A stretch of DNA of 64,000 nt from Hyphomicrobium_C sp963699485 (lineage in GTDB: Bacteria > Pseudomonadota > Alphaproteobacteria > Rhizobiales > Hyphomicrobiaceae). The stretch spans positions 1 through 64,000 of the forward strand of contig CAVOUC010000013.1 of assembly GCA_963699485.1 (NCBI GenBank), given 5' to 3'. Both the position numbers and the translations under genes were made by a program. Below the pieces are notes generated by a model that worked only from the letters and a program-made list of their open reading frames with translations, did not search any database and had not been told where the DNA came from. This document shows, piece after piece, positions 1 to 8,367 of this stretch (its first letter is position 1; each line of letters starts with the position of its first letter).

Positions 1-79
1 CCTGAGGGTGAGGGCGCGACGCTTGAATTCGACGGCCGCGTTAACGGTCGTGAAAGGGCTCAATCGTGAAGGATGAGCA

Positions 80-310
80 ATGACCGTTGATCTCGATTCG
101 GAAATCGCTGCTGACGAGGCGCTAGAGGATCACGCGCCGGCCGTTGACCTTCCGCCCGACCCTGGCATTAGTCGGGCCGTCCTCATTCTGCGCTCGGCTG
201 GGATCGAGACGCTTAAAATCTTGCGAAGGGGGCCATGGCCACGCCTTCCCGGAGGCCGACCATCAAATTCTCGGGCGGCGCTTCTCGCCTTTAGGGCCTT
301 TGGGCATTTG
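80..310 (+). pseudogene. Frame-broken remnant of a small conserved hypothetical gene
   Basis: An ATG at 80 opens a frame of 88 codons, but family-like sequence is spread over three frames. The first frame reads AVLILRSAGIETL. After one extra base near 215 a second frame reads SCEGGHGHAFPE, and after another near 260 a third reads PTIKFSGG. Together they resemble a common alphaproteobacterial hypothetical protein with a GIETxxSCEGGxGHAFPEPT core, recalled by eye and without a known function. Downstream of about 300 the frame runs into the 3' end of the convergent minus-strand gene. It is either a decayed gene or a gene with two uncorrected single-base insertions. Confidence 0.5.
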
Positions 311-518
311 ATGCCTCTTTCTTTGCGATCAGTCCCTCTAGCTTAGAGAGCTCAGTCAAAATGTCTGCCATCTCGCTCTTCGTTATATCGATCTTCTCCT
401 CGCCTTGGGTTTGGCTGACTGAGAGCACGCCGATCGCTAGGAGATCGTAGCGCTTGATCAGCCAAACGCGGTGGGCCCTGGCCCAGCTTAGCACCTCTTC
501 CATCTGAACGCTCCCCAT
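291..518 (-). CDS. Hypothetical protein, 75 aa
   Basis: A small soluble protein with no recognised domain. The C-terminal half is charged and probably helical (SEMADILTELSKLEGLIAKK), like a short coiled coil. Base composition and amino-acid use look protein-like, while the overlapping frames do not. It starts at ATG 518, with an in-frame ATG five codons further in. It converges on the decayed gene at 80-310 and overlaps its 3' end by about 20 bases. Function unknown. Confidence 0.45.
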   Translation of the reverse strand: MGSVQMEEVLSWARAHRVWLIKRYDLLAIGVLSVSQTQGEEKIDITKSEMADILTELSKLEGLIAKKEASNAQRP

Positions 519-599
519 GCTTTGCGCTAAGCATAGCAGGCGGGCGGGTTCACCGATCGACTTTCTCCCTCTTCGCGTCTCCCCACCCCCGCCCCCTCC

Positions 600-748
600 C
601 CGCGAGGGACGCGCCCGCCTTCGAAGCGGGACGCGAGAGAGAGCATGTCCTCGTCGCCGTAGGCAGCTTCCAGCTCGGCGAGCGCGCCGAGGGTCAGGCA
701 GAGACGAAACGTCTAGCCGTCGAGGCTCGCCTCGATCTCGCGCGATGA
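600..748 (-). pseudogene. Fragment of a GTA tail gene (g10-like, gene transfer agent family protein)
   Basis: On the minus strand one frame reads EIEASLDG, a TAG stop (713-715), then TFRLCLTLGALAELEA, AYGDEDMLSLASRFEGG. This matches the N-terminal part of the small protein encoded after the major tail protein in alphaproteobacterial gene transfer agents (Rhodobacter GTA g10-like), which typically reads xLCLTLGALAELExAF. The internal stop and the absence of a start and a C-terminus mark it as a relic. Together with the major-tail fragment at 1766-1930 it keeps the GTA gene order. Recognition is from memory of the family. Confidence 0.6.
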
Positions 749-803
749 CGATTGGCCATGGCTATCTCTCCCAGGGCCGGGGTAGTGAGCCCCTCACCCT
801 AAC

Positions 804-837
804 CCCTCTCCCATGCGCAAGTGCGCATGGGAGAGGG
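804..837. repeat. Perfect 16-bp inverted repeat with a CCTCACCC-type flank
   Basis: The left arm 804-819 and right arm 822-837 are perfect complements (CCCTCTCCCATGCGCA / TGCGCATGGGAGAGGG) and are preceded by CCCTCACCCTAACC. This looks like the intergenic palindromic repeats common in Alphaproteobacteria. It lies about 80 bases upstream of the zinc-finger gene. It could act as a terminator for something on its left, but no convincing T-run follows. Confidence 0.6.
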
Positions 838-915
838 AAGTTGTGATTTGTCAGGTTTGTCTTGACAACCGCGTTGCGTCAGGGAATCCTTGACGTCCTT
901 GGAAGGAGATACCTC

Positions 916-1248
916 ATGGCGCGCGCGCTCAGATGCTCGTTCTGCGGCAAGGATGCCAGTCAAGTCGGCCGCCTTCTCGCGGGTCCCAAGGTTCACATCT
1001 GCGATGCCTGCATCGGGGTTTGCGTCAAGATCCTCGACGCGGTGCCGCCCGCTTTCGCCGACGGCTGGAGGTCCATGAGCGATGAGCTGTTGCTCGGAGC
1101 GCTGAAGCCGACCGAGGCGACCGTTGATGGCACGCGCGCCGTGCTCCAGGCGCAGGTCGAGGAGCTGCGCCGCCGCTCCGTCAGCTGGGACGCCATCGGC
1201 GGCGCGCTCGGCATCTCGCGCCAGGCAGCCTGGGAGCGCTTCTCGTGA
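916..1248 (+). CDS. ClpX-type C4 zinc-finger protein with a C-terminal HTH, 110 aa
   Basis: The N-terminus holds a treble-clef C4 zinc finger of the ClpX N-domain type: Cys7 and Cys10 (CSFCGK) with Cys29 and Cys32 (CDAC), about 20 residues apart. No AAA+ module follows. The C-terminus reads as a helix-turn-helix (SWDAIGGALGISRQAAWERF). The ATG at 916 is preferred over an upstream one at 862 because AAGGAG lies seven bases before it and it begins just ahead of the zinc finger. It shares a GTGA stop/start overlap with the downstream acetyltransferase gene, suggesting translational coupling. ClpX zinc domains bind adaptors and substrates; the role of this free-standing version is unknown, and DNA binding is inferred. 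Confidence 0.8.
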   Translation: MARALRCSFCGKDASQVGRLLAGPKVHICDACIGVCVKILDAVPPAFADGWRSMSDELLLGALKPTEATVDGTRAVLQAQVEELRRRSVSWDAIGGALGISRQAAWERFS

Positions 1249-1769
1249 GCGGACACCCGCAGGGACAACACACCGTGCTCATTAGGCAAGCGACGGCGCA
1301 GGATGCGGATGCCATCTGGCAACTTCTAGAGCCCGTCCTGCGGTCCGGGGAAACCTACGCCCTCGACCCTGACACCGACCGGGAGGATGCCCTTGCCTAC
1401 TGGACGGGAGGGGATCGAATAACGTTCGTCGCCGAGCTCGAGGGCCGACCGGCGGGCACCTATTCTCTGCGAGCCAACAATGCCGGTGGAGGCTCTCACA
1501 TCGCCAACTGCGCGTACGTCACGGCAGTGGATCTGCAAGGCCGCGGCATTGCCCGTGCGATGTGCCTCCATTCATTGGACGAGGCGCGCAGGCGCGGTTT
1601 CCTCGGCATACAATTCAATTTCGTCATCGCCAGCAACGAGCGCGCCGTGCGGCTCTGGAAAAGTCTAGGCTTCGACGTCGTGGGCCGCCTGCCGGGTGCC
1701 TTCCGACATCCTCGGCTTGGATATGTCGATGCGTTCATCATGTATCGCAGTCTCGCGACCTGCACTTAA
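1245..1769 (+). CDS. GNAT family N-acetyltransferase, 174 aa
   Basis: Predicted acetyl-CoA-dependent acyltransferase of the GNAT fold. The acetyl-CoA pyrophosphate-binding loop is seen as DLQGRGIARAMCLHSLDEA, followed by the C-terminal strand region IASNERAVRLWKSLGF with its typical N-xxx-a-xxLY/W-xxxGF pattern. Substrate unknown. The GTG at 1245 overlaps the stop of the preceding zinc-finger gene, so the two probably form an operon; a second GTG at 1274 is possible. Its stop overlaps the stop of the GTA fragment on the other strand. Confidence 0.85.
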   Translation: MSGHPQGQHTVLIRQATAQDADAIWQLLEPVLRSGETYALDPDTDREDALAYWTGGDRITFVAELEGRPAGTYSLRANNAGGGSHIANCAYVTAVDLQGRGIARAMCLHSLDEARRRGFLGIQFNFVIASNERAVRLWKSLGFDVVGRLPGAFRHPRLGYVDAFIMYRSLATCT

Positions 1770-1930
1770 GCCGCGGCGAAGGTGAGCTCGCCCGCGCTCG
1801 AAAGCGCGAGATCGAAGGCAACCTCGGCGGCGTGGCGCCCCGTGAGCTCGAACGAGGAGATCTGGTGGAACGGCCCCTCGACGGTGCCGGAGTCGGGAAT
1901 GATCGCCTGCCAGTCCGACCACTGATGTTG
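1766..1930 (-). pseudogene. C-terminal fragment of a GTA/phage major tail protein (TP901-1 family)
   Basis: The minus-strand frame ending at the TAA at 1766-1768 reads WSDWQAIIPDSGTVEGPF, HQISSFELTGRHAAEV, then AFDLALSSAGELTF. This is the typical ending of alphaproteobacterial GTA major tail proteins (VPxxGxxEGPFqI...Y.G.H.gE..FdLaLeSAG.L.F). A stop codon directly upstream of the conserved part, and no start, show that only the last 55 or so codons survive. It sits about 1 kb upstream, in minus-strand order, of the g10-like fragment. Confidence 0.65.
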
Positions 1931-2169
1931 AGCTTACGCGGGCTAAGTACCGGCCGAGAAGGGGCCTTCTTCCGCTGGCTATGGGGGACTCCACACACCC
2001 TTCACTTGCCGCGGAATTTGCCGCAATCTGGTGTTCGATTCAGGTCCGCCCTGCGCCGGGGACGCGGCGCGGGCGAGTGTGTGCGTCCGCGGTACCGGCG
2101 CCGCGGCTAAAGCCGTGCGCAGACAGTGACTTAGCCGAAACCTAGAGCGGGACCCGAGGTGGCAGGCAC

Positions 2170-4479
2170 GTGAGCGATTGGCTGTTCAAGCAGGGCAGGC
2201 GCGACCGGCTCATCAACTGGCTCGGCATCGATTCGTTCATCGATGCCACCGTCAACGACACCTTCGCGCGCATCCGCGACTATTGGGACGCGGGCTCGAG
2301 CTTCTTCGCCCGCTTCCGCATCACCGGCTGGCGCCGGCTCCTCAACGAAGGGGTGTCCGAGTGCTTCTCGTGCGCGCTCGGCGGCTTCCTCGTCCTCTAC
2401 GGCCTCGCGCTCCCCGCCTTCCTCGAGTTCGACGAGGGGCGCTTCCTCACCGGGCGCTACAGCGTCAAGTTCCTCGACGCGTCCGGCAACGAGATCGGCC
2501 AGCGCGGCATCCTCCACAACGACGCGGTGCCGCTCGAGGAGATCCCCAATTCCGTCATCAAGGCGACGCTCGCCACCGAGGATCGGCGCTTCTTCGAGCA
2601 CTTCGGCATCGACGTCATGGGCACGCTGCGCGCCCTCGTCGAGAACCTGAGCGCCAACGAGGTCGTCCAGGGCGGCTCCTCGATCACCCAGCAGCTCGCC
2701 AAGAACCTGTTCCTCTCCTCCGAGCGCTCGCTCGACCGCAAGATCAAGGAGGTGTTCTTAGCCTTCCTGCTCGAGACGCGCTTTACCAAGCGCGAGATCC
2801 TGAAGCTCTATCTCGACCGCGCCTACATGGGCGGCGGCGCCTTCGGCGTCGAGGCCGCGTCGCAGTATTATTTCGGGAAGTCCGTGCGGGAGGTGAACCT
2901 CGCCGAGTCGGCGCTGCTCGCCGGCCTCTACAAGGCGCCGACGAAGTATGCCCCGCACATCAACCTGCCGGCCTCGCGCGCGCGCACCAACGAGGTGCTG
3001 CAGAACCTGGTGGAAGCCGGCTTCTATACGCCGGCGCAGGTGCACGAGGCGCGGCTCCATCCGGCGAAGACCATCGAGCACGTCAATACGACGAGCCCCG
3101 ACTGGTTCCTCGACTGGGCGTTCGAGGAGGTGCAGCGCATCGCCGAGGGCAAGAACCAGTACGTGCTGACCGCGCGCACCACGATCGACCTCAACCTGCA
3201 GAAGCAGACGGACGAGATCATGGCCTCCAACATCAAACGGGAGGGGCGGAGCCTGCGCTACAATTCCGGGGCGACCGTCGTCATGGAGACGGACGGGGCG
3301 GTCCGCGCCCTCGTCGGCGGGCCGGACTACGGCGAGAACCAGTTCAACCGCGCAACGCACGCCAAGCGCCAGCCCGGCTCCTCGTTCAAGGTCTACGTCT
3401 ACGCGACCGCGCTCGAGAACGGGTACACCCCGAACACGATGGTGCGCGACGCGTCGCGCTCGTGCGGGCGCTGGCATCCCTCGAACTACGGCGGCGGCGG
3501 GGGGAGCGGGGCCAGGATGCCGCTGTGGCTCGCGCTCGCGAAGTCGCTCAATACGGTCGCGGCCGAGCTGTCGTTCGCGGTCGGGCGCGAGAAGGTGATC
3601 GAGATGACGCAGCGGCTCGGCATCCGCGGCATCCGCAAGAGCTGCTCGATGGCGCTCGGCGATTACGGCATCCCGCCGATCGAGCACGCGGGGGGGCTTG
3701 CGACGTTCGCCAACGGGGGGAAGAGCGCCCGGCCGTATGCGATCCTCGACATCGTGACCTCGAAGGGCGACCTCATCTACTCGCGCGAGCGCGACGAGCC
3801 GGAGCCGGCCCAGCTCGTCACGCGCGAGGTGGCCGAGAAGATGAACCAGATGCTCGAGAAGGTGGTGACCGAGGGCACCGGCGGGGCCGCCGCGCTCGAT
3901 TTCACCAACGTGGTCGGCAAGACCGGGACCAGCACCGGGCCCAACGACGTGTGGTTCGTCGGCTTCACGGGCAAGTACGTCGGCGTCGTCTGGCTCGGCA
4001 ACGACGACAACCGACCGATGTCCTCCGGCAACACCGGCGGCCACATGGCCGCGCCGCTGTGGCATTCGATCATGGCGGTCGCGCATACGGACATGAACAT
4101 CCCGACCATACCGGGGCTCGCGCCCCATCCGGTGCAGATCGCCGAGCAGCAGCGCCTCGCGGAGATGAGAGCCAACAACCCGGCGCTGGCCGCGGAGATC
4201 GACGGGGCGGCCGGCGCCAGCCAGCATTCAGCGAGCCTGATGCCCGACCCGACCAAGGAAACGCTGAGGCGGCTCGCGACCGCCTTGCGCAAGGCAGCCG
4301 GCATCGCCGAGCCCGCGCCCGCGCCGCCAGCCCCCGACGGGGACGGCACGAAGCCGCCAAAGCCTGAGAAGAAGGCCGACCGCGCCCCCGCACCCGGGAC
4401 GGCCGCGCCCGCCGCCCGTATCTCGACGTCCGCCGTCCCGCAGACATCGGGCGAGGCGCAGCGGCGCCTTGTCCCCTGA
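2170..4479 (+). CDS. Class A penicillin-binding protein, PBP1A family, 769 aa
   Basis: Bifunctional peptidoglycan synthase at the inner membrane. One membrane segment lies near residues 68-86. The GT51 glycosyltransferase domain follows, with catalytic Glu137 in ATEDRRFF, GGSSITQQLAKN at 168-179 and the KREILKLYLDRAYMG motif. The transpeptidase domain shows SxxK at Ser404-Lys407, SLN at 459-461 and KTGTS at 584-588. The last 90 or so residues are Pro/Ala/Lys-rich and disordered. The roughly 65-residue cytoplasmic leader before the membrane helix is longer than in most PBP1A proteins. The start is a GTG at 2170 with a weak Shine-Dalgarno. An 11-bp tandem repeat (GAGGCACTCTT) lies just after the stop. 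Confidence 0.93.
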   Translation: MSDWLFKQGRRDRLINWLGIDSFIDATVNDTFARIRDYWDAGSSFFARFRITGWRRLLNEGVSECFSCALGGFLVLYGLALPAFLEFDEGRFLTGRYSVKFLDASGNEIGQRGILHNDAVPLEEIPNSVIKATLATEDRRFFEHFGIDVMGTLRALVENLSANEVVQGGSSITQQLAKNLFLSSERSLDRKIKEVFLAFLLETRFTKREILKLYLDRAYMGGGAFGVEAASQYYFGKSVREVNLAESALLAGLYKAPTKYAPHINLPASRARTNEVLQNLVEAGFYTPAQVHEARLHPAKTIEHVNTTSPDWFLDWAFEEVQRIAEGKNQYVLTARTTIDLNLQKQTDEIMASNIKREGRSLRYNSGATVVMETDGAVRALVGGPDYGENQFNRATHAKRQPGSSFKVYVYATALENGYTPNTMVRDASRSCGRWHPSNYGGGGGSGARMPLWLALAKSLNTVAAELSFAVGREKVIEMTQRLGIRGIRKSCSMALGDYGIPPIEHAGGLATFANGGKSARPYAILDIVTSKGDLIYSRERDEPEPAQLVTREVAEKMNQMLEKVVTEGTGGAAALDFTNVVGKTGTSTGPNDVWFVGFTGKYVGVVWLGNDDNRPMSSGNTGGHMAAPLWHSIMAVAHTDMNIPTIPGLAPHPVQIAEQQRLAEMRANNPALAAEIDGAAGASQHSASLMPDPTKETLRRLATALRKAAGIAEPAPAPPAPDGDGTKPPKPEKKADRAPAPGTAAPAARISTSAVPQTSGEAQRRLVP

Positions 4480-4505
4480 GGCACTCTTGGTGAGGCACTC
4501 TTAGG

Positions 4506-5129
4506 ATGAGCTTTCTTGTCCACAGGTTGAAGAAGCGCGCCGCCGCTGCGATGGGGCTCGCAGCCGACTGGTCGCTCTTCATCGGCATCGTGCTGATCGG
4601 CGGACTGGGCTCGAGCTGGTACATGGTCGAAGCCGGCTCCCGGCTCACGACCGAGACGGTCGGCCCGTGGACCACCTGGACGTCGGCGGCGCGCCCCGAC
4701 GCCGATCCCTACACACGCGCCCACTATGCGCGCATCGGCGTGCTCCCCTTGAGCTCCGAGTTCGCGCAGACCTACGTTGCGCGCACCGACAGCGAGGGGC
4801 GCGCCCTTCATTCCTCCTGCGACTACGCGATCGAGGGCCGAGACATCCCGACCCACTGGTGGAGCTTGAGCGTCTTCGACTCCAAGGGCCGGCTCATCCC
4901 CAACGCCGCCCAGCGCTACACCTACACGAGCGACACGATCGCCCTCAACCCGGACGGCACGTTCACCGCCTCGCTTGCCCGCGACGCGAGAGCCGGCAAC
5001 TGGCTGCCGACCGGGGGAGCCGGGCGGCTCGCCCTGTCCTTCAGCGTCGTCGATCTCGGCGTTCGCGCCGTCGCCAAGGAGGGCGAGATCGAGGAGCGCC
5101 TTCCCGTGATCCGTAGACGGAGCTGCTGA
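4506..5129 (+). CDS. DUF1214 domain-containing membrane-anchored protein, 207 aa
   Basis: One membrane anchor lies near residues 22-42 (LFIGIVLIGGLGSSWYMV), followed by a periplasmic DUF1214 domain with the pattern YTRAHYARIGVLPLSS and HWWSLSVFDSKGRLI. The family is widespread and often paired with DUF1254; the biochemical role is unknown. Its TGA overlaps the ATG of the DUF1254 partner by one base, so the two are translationally coupled and probably work together in the periplasm. Confidence 0.85.
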   Translation: MSFLVHRLKKRAAAAMGLAADWSLFIGIVLIGGLGSSWYMVEAGSRLTTETVGPWTTWTSAARPDADPYTRAHYARIGVLPLSSEFAQTYVARTDSEGRALHSSCDYAIEGRDIPTHWWSLSVFDSKGRLIPNAAQRYTYTSDTIALNPDGTFTASLARDARAGNWLPTGGAGRLALSFSVVDLGVRAVAKEGEIEERLPVIRRRSC

Positions 5130-5704
5130 TGTGGGTATTGGCAAAGCTGAGGAGCACGAACTGGCAACTTGTCGGGCTGGCGTTCTTCGCCGTCGGCATT
5201 CTCCACATCGTCGCGACCCTCGTCGCTCCGAGCCTCGTGATCTCGCCCGCCTACGACCAGCTGGCGCAGGACCTGCCGCTCAATCGCATGCAAGTTCTGC
5301 CGCCCGTCACGCCGTCGACCCAGCCGCTGCCCTTCCTGGCGCCCGACGCGCGCTACGCTCTTTGCCGGTTCGACACCACGGACGGAGCCGTCACCATCAC
5401 GGCGCGGCTACCCGGCCCGGGCTGGATGCTCGCGCTCTACACGGCCGAGGGAGAGAACTTCTTCTCGAGTGTCGCGCGGCCGGGGCCCGCGATCGACGTC
5501 TCGCTGATGCTGGTCCCGTCCGAGGACCGCTTCCTGGGCCTCACGCCCGAGGCGCGATCGAACTATGAGGCGACGGACAAGACATTGACGGTCGGCGCGC
5601 AGAAGGGCCTCGCGATCTTAAGAGCCCCCAACCAGGGCGCGGCCTATGAGGCGCGCAATCTCGCCGAGCTCAGCCGGGCACGGTGCGCCTTCCGCAAGAC
5701 TTGA
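5129..5704 (+). CDS. DUF1254 domain-containing membrane-anchored protein, 191 aa
   Basis: A short N-terminal cytoplasmic stretch is followed by one membrane helix (residues about 13-35, LVGLAFFAVGILHIVATLVA) and a periplasmic domain with YALCRFDTTDGAV and PGPGWMLALYT. It matches the short DUF1254 form found directly after DUF1214 genes in Hyphomicrobiales. The start ATG at 5129 overlaps the DUF1214 stop. Function unknown. It converges on a small minus-strand gene 10 bases downstream. Confidence 0.8.
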   Translation: MWVLAKLRSTNWQLVGLAFFAVGILHIVATLVAPSLVISPAYDQLAQDLPLNRMQVLPPVTPSTQPLPFLAPDARYALCRFDTTDGAVTITARLPGPGWMLALYTAEGENFFSSVARPGPAIDVSLMLVPSEDRFLGLTPEARSNYEATDKTLTVGAQKGLAILRAPNQGAAYEARNLAELSRARCAFRKT

Positions 5705-5714
5705 GGCTCTCTCG

Positions 5715-5900
5715 TCAGTCCTCGAGCTCGAGGTGGTCGCGGTGACGGGCCCTGCGGCCCCGTTTCGGCGCCGGCTCCGCCTCGCGCTCATAGCGGATGC
5801 CTGGAAAAATCACGATGTCCGCACAGCTCTGGCGATGGGCCTCGCCGTTCGGGCTTTGCACCCGGGCAACTCGGGCCGGGAATTCGAGTATCGTCGCCAT
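5715..5900 (-). CDS. Small conserved hypothetical protein, 61 aa
   Basis: Begins MATILEFPARVAR and contains ADIVIFPGIRYERE, a pattern seen in short hypothetical proteins of Hyphomicrobiales. The last 20 or so residues are basic and acidic in blocks, so a nucleic-acid or protein contact role is possible but unsupported. ATG 5900 is chosen over the longer frame because AAGGGGAAG lies just upstream and the additional N-terminal sequence is not protein-like. Probably soluble. Confidence 0.6.
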   Translation of the reverse strand: MATILEFPARVARVQSPNGEAHRQSCADIVIFPGIRYEREAEPAPKRGRRARHRDHLELED

Positions 5901-6067
5901 AGCGGCTTCCCCTTGGACTGCGCCAATTGCCCGCGCGCGTGCTCCCGGAATTCGTCTTGCTTTTCTTGCCGGCCGATCCGCCGACTGTTCCCAAGATTTG
6001 AAGGCTGCGTCGGTTAACGAAGTGTTAACGCGCGAAGCTGGTGTGGCGCGTGCGCGACGGCCAAGCG

Positions 6068-6421
6068 TCAACGATCGGTCCCGAGCAGCCAGCCGTCGAG
6101 ACCATGGGCACCCTCGCGCGTCTCGATCTCGACGATCCAGAGATCGGGATCGAACTCGCTCTCCCGGCTGAGGTAGGCCTCGACCGCCGCATCAGCAGCG
6201 CCGGACGGAGAGAGACAGGGCTGCCAGAGCCGGTCCTCCTCGGCCCCCGCGAGCCCGGCGGGCGCCGGACCGAACAGCAGCGACGTGCCGTCGAGGCGGT
6301 TGACGCGAATGAAGATTGCGCCCGCGTCGTCGTCGCCGTGGCGGACGACGGCCGCCGGCACGCCGGCGCTCGCGCAGCGGCGCAGATAGGCTTTGACCCA
6401 GATGTCGGCTCTGAGGCGCAT
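6068..6421 (-). CDS. DUF1491 family protein, 117 aa
   Basis: A soluble protein of the DUF1491 family, near the usual length of 110-120 aa. Features that fit are MRLRADIWVKAYLRRC at the start, GDDDAGAIFIRVNRLDG in the middle and SEFDPDLWIVEIETR near the end. Function unknown. It follows the peptidoglycan-binding protein gene on the same strand with a 53-base gap and may share its transcript. Confidence 0.85.
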   Translation of the reverse strand: MRLRADIWVKAYLRRCASAGVPAAVVRHGDDDAGAIFIRVNRLDGTSLLFGPAPAGLAGAEEDRLWQPCLSPSGAADAAVEAYLSRESEFDPDLWIVEIETREGAHGLDGWLLGTDR

Positions 6422-6474
6422 GGGCTTGCCGCGTCTCTACTGTTCGAGAGGGGCGCCCGAAGCCGATCGCAAGC

Positions 6475-7113
6475 TCACCGGGCTTCGGTGAGTGTGCCCT
6501 GTCCCGCGACGCGCGCCAACCGCGCCACGAGGGAGCCCGAGATGCGGCCGCTCTCCGGCAGCTTCTGGGCCACCTCGAAAGCGCGAATGGCCTTGACCGT
6601 CTCCGCGCTGAGCCGCCCGTCGGTCGCGCCGGGCCTGAGCCCGATGCTGCCGAGCCCCCGCTGCACGGCCCGGATCACACGCTCGGCCTCGGGCCCGGTG
6701 GAGCTCGGCGCGCCGCCGGCGGACGGCGCCTCGCCCTCCGTTCCGAGAACGAGGCGCTTGAGAAGGGCCTCGTTCGGCTCACCCGTCAGCGGAAATCCGC
6801 GGTCGGCTTCGTAGGCCATGATCGCGGCTCGCGTCACGATGCCCACAACGCCGTCGACGGTGCCGGCCTCATAGCCCTTCGCGCGGAGCTCGCGCTGGAT
6901 GGCGCGTGTCAGCTCGGTCCGGTCACCGCCCCCTTCCCGCTCTTCGGTGCGGGCCGGGCCGGTGCTCCCCGTCGTAAGTTGCAGGGACCACGCCGGAGCC
7001 GGGCCTTGGGCGACCGTGCGCGTTCCCTGCTGCAGATAGAGGAGGTTCGCCGCAAGGCCTCCGCAGAGAAGGGCGAACGCGGCAAGCCCCGGGCGGACCC
7101 AGTATGGCGTCAT
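6475..7113 (-). CDS. Membrane-anchored protein with two peptidoglycan-binding domains, 212 aa
   Basis: One N-terminal membrane helix (residues about 8-27) is followed by a low-complexity linker and two PG_binding_1 repeats: IQRELRAKGYEAGTVDGVVG with TRAAIMAYEADRG, and VQRGLGSIGLRPGATDGRLS with TVKAIRAFEVAQK. It probably tethers to the cell wall from the inner membrane. No catalytic domain is present. It is the first gene of a probable minus-strand pair with the DUF1491 gene. Confidence 0.85.
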   Translation of the reverse strand: MTPYWVRPGLAAFALLCGGLAANLLYLQQGTRTVAQGPAPAWSLQLTTGSTGPARTEEREGGGDRTELTRAIQRELRAKGYEAGTVDGVVGIVTRAAIMAYEADRGFPLTGEPNEALLKRLVLGTEGEAPSAGGAPSSTGPEAERVIRAVQRGLGSIGLRPGATDGRLSAETVKAIRAFEVAQKLPESGRISGSLVARLARVAGQGTLTEAR

Positions 7114-7386
7114 GGTCTAGGCAGCCTTCTTCCGGTCGCGGATTTGAGACCCCGATTATCGAAAGTCGCCGTTAAGAGGGTGTTAACCCGGCGAGGCCGG
7201 TCCCGGGAAGCTCAGCCGCCGGGGCCCGGAATCGATAAAATTCGCTGCAAATTTGCCGATAACTCTCTTAAAACACGCATAAAATGCGGGCTCGCATCTG
7301 CGTTCTTCCTTCGTGCCTCTGGGGTATCGTCCTGCCACGGTGAGTGGTGCGCCCGAGGTCGGGCGTGGAGTGCGTTCGGAGCAGTC

Positions 7387-7761
7387 ATGTCCCTCTTCAG
7401 AGTAGCGATGGCGCTCTCCCTCGGCATCGCCGTAATGCCGTCGGACGAAGCCCAGCAGAAGCGGCTCTACCAGAACGCTGCCGCCGCGGCGTACTGGACG
7501 GCCACGTTCTGCGATCGCAACGGGGCGACCTGCGATACCGCCTCCTCGCTCTGGGCGACGTTCCTGCGCAAAGCGGAATTCGCGGGCCAGCTCGTCTACG
7601 ACGTGGCCCAGCGCTATTCGGCCGGCGCCGAGGGCGGAGCGAGCGTCGAGCCGGCGTCCCTCGGCGCGCGGGCCCTCGAGCGGTCAACCGAGCGCGGCAC
7701 GCTCAAGCAGGACGATCTTCGCCCCGAGTGGCGCGGCGTAATCGTCCGCCAGGGCGCCTGA
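7387..7761 (+). CDS. DUF5330-like exported protein, 124 aa
   Basis: A short protein with an N-terminal hydrophobic segment (MSLFRVAMALSLGIAVMPS) followed by a region with two cysteines (FCDRNGATCDTASSLWATF) and a predicted helix. This layout matches the DUF5330 family of Hyphomicrobiales. Probably membrane-anchored or secreted; function unknown. ATG 7387 is preferred because the longer frame upstream lacks protein-like sequence and the hydrophobic segment starts here. About 270 bases upstream (7114-7386) hold no gene and probably its promoter. Confidence 0.65.
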   Translation: MSLFRVAMALSLGIAVMPSDEAQQKRLYQNAAAAAYWTATFCDRNGATCDTASSLWATFLRKAEFAGQLVYDVAQRYSAGAEGGASVEPASLGARALERSTERGTLKQDDLRPEWRGVIVRQGA

Positions 7762-7873
7762 CAGGCGTCGGGGCGTCTGCCAAAACCTTTCGGCCCTTGC
7801 ACCTCGTCTGCCGCGACGCTTATCTCTCTGGGTGAGAGAGGCGGCTCGCGCCTCCGGCGGGATGAGGTCGCTG

Positions 7874-8311
7874 ATGACCTTCGCAGAAATTCGCTCTGAC
7901 TTTTCCGTCCTCGACGACTGGGAGGACCGGTACCGCTACATCATCGAGCTCGGCCGCACGCTCGCCCCGCTTGTGCCCGAGCAGAGGACGGACGCGACAA
8001 AGGTGCGCGGGTGCGCGAGCCAGGTCTGGCTCGTGAGCTCAACTCGGCCCGGCGCGGACGGCAAGATGCGAGTGCTTCATTTCGAGGGCGACAGCGACGC
8101 GCATATCGTGCGCGGCCTGATTGCCATGCTCTTCGCGCTCTACGAAGGCAAGACCAGCGAGGAGGTCCTGTCGATCGATCCCTCCGCAGACTTTCGCGCC
8201 TTGGGCCTCAACGAGCACCTGACGCCGCAACGCTCGAACGGCCTCGCGTCGATGGTCGAGCGCATTCGGTCCGACGCGCGGGCCGCCGCGGCCGGCGAAG
8301 CCGTTCACTAG
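7874..8311 (+). CDS. sufE: SufE family sulfur acceptor for Fe-S cluster assembly, 145 aa
   Basis: Accepts sulfane sulfur from a SufS-type cysteine desulfurase for cluster assembly. The catalytic Cys47 lies in VRGCASQVW, and the DDWEDRYRYIIELGR signature is near residues 14-28. Length is normal for the family. ATG 7874 is chosen because a GAGG lies seven bases upstream and it aligns with usual SufE starts; ATG 7862 is the alternative. No other suf gene is adjacent, as is common for stand-alone sufE genes. Confidence 0.92.
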   Translation: MTFAEIRSDFSVLDDWEDRYRYIIELGRTLAPLVPEQRTDATKVRGCASQVWLVSSTRPGADGKMRVLHFEGDSDAHIVRGLIAMLFALYEGKTSEEVLSIDPSADFRALGLNEHLTPQRSNGLASMVERIRSDARAAAAGEAVH

Positions 8312-8367
8312 AGCCTTTCCGATCTGTGAGCGCCTACTCAGCTTTCAAGGCGACCTCGGGCGACCGT

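Noticed and set aside
2758..4227. Minus-strand frame of 489 codons opposite the penicillin-binding protein gene
   Set aside because: Antisense shadow produced by GC-biased third positions; no Shine-Dalgarno or domain.
2178..4367. Long plus-strand frame of 729 codons inside the penicillin-binding protein gene
   Set aside because: Arg/Ala-rich shadow of the true gene, with no start signal and no family resemblance; typical of high-GC DNA.
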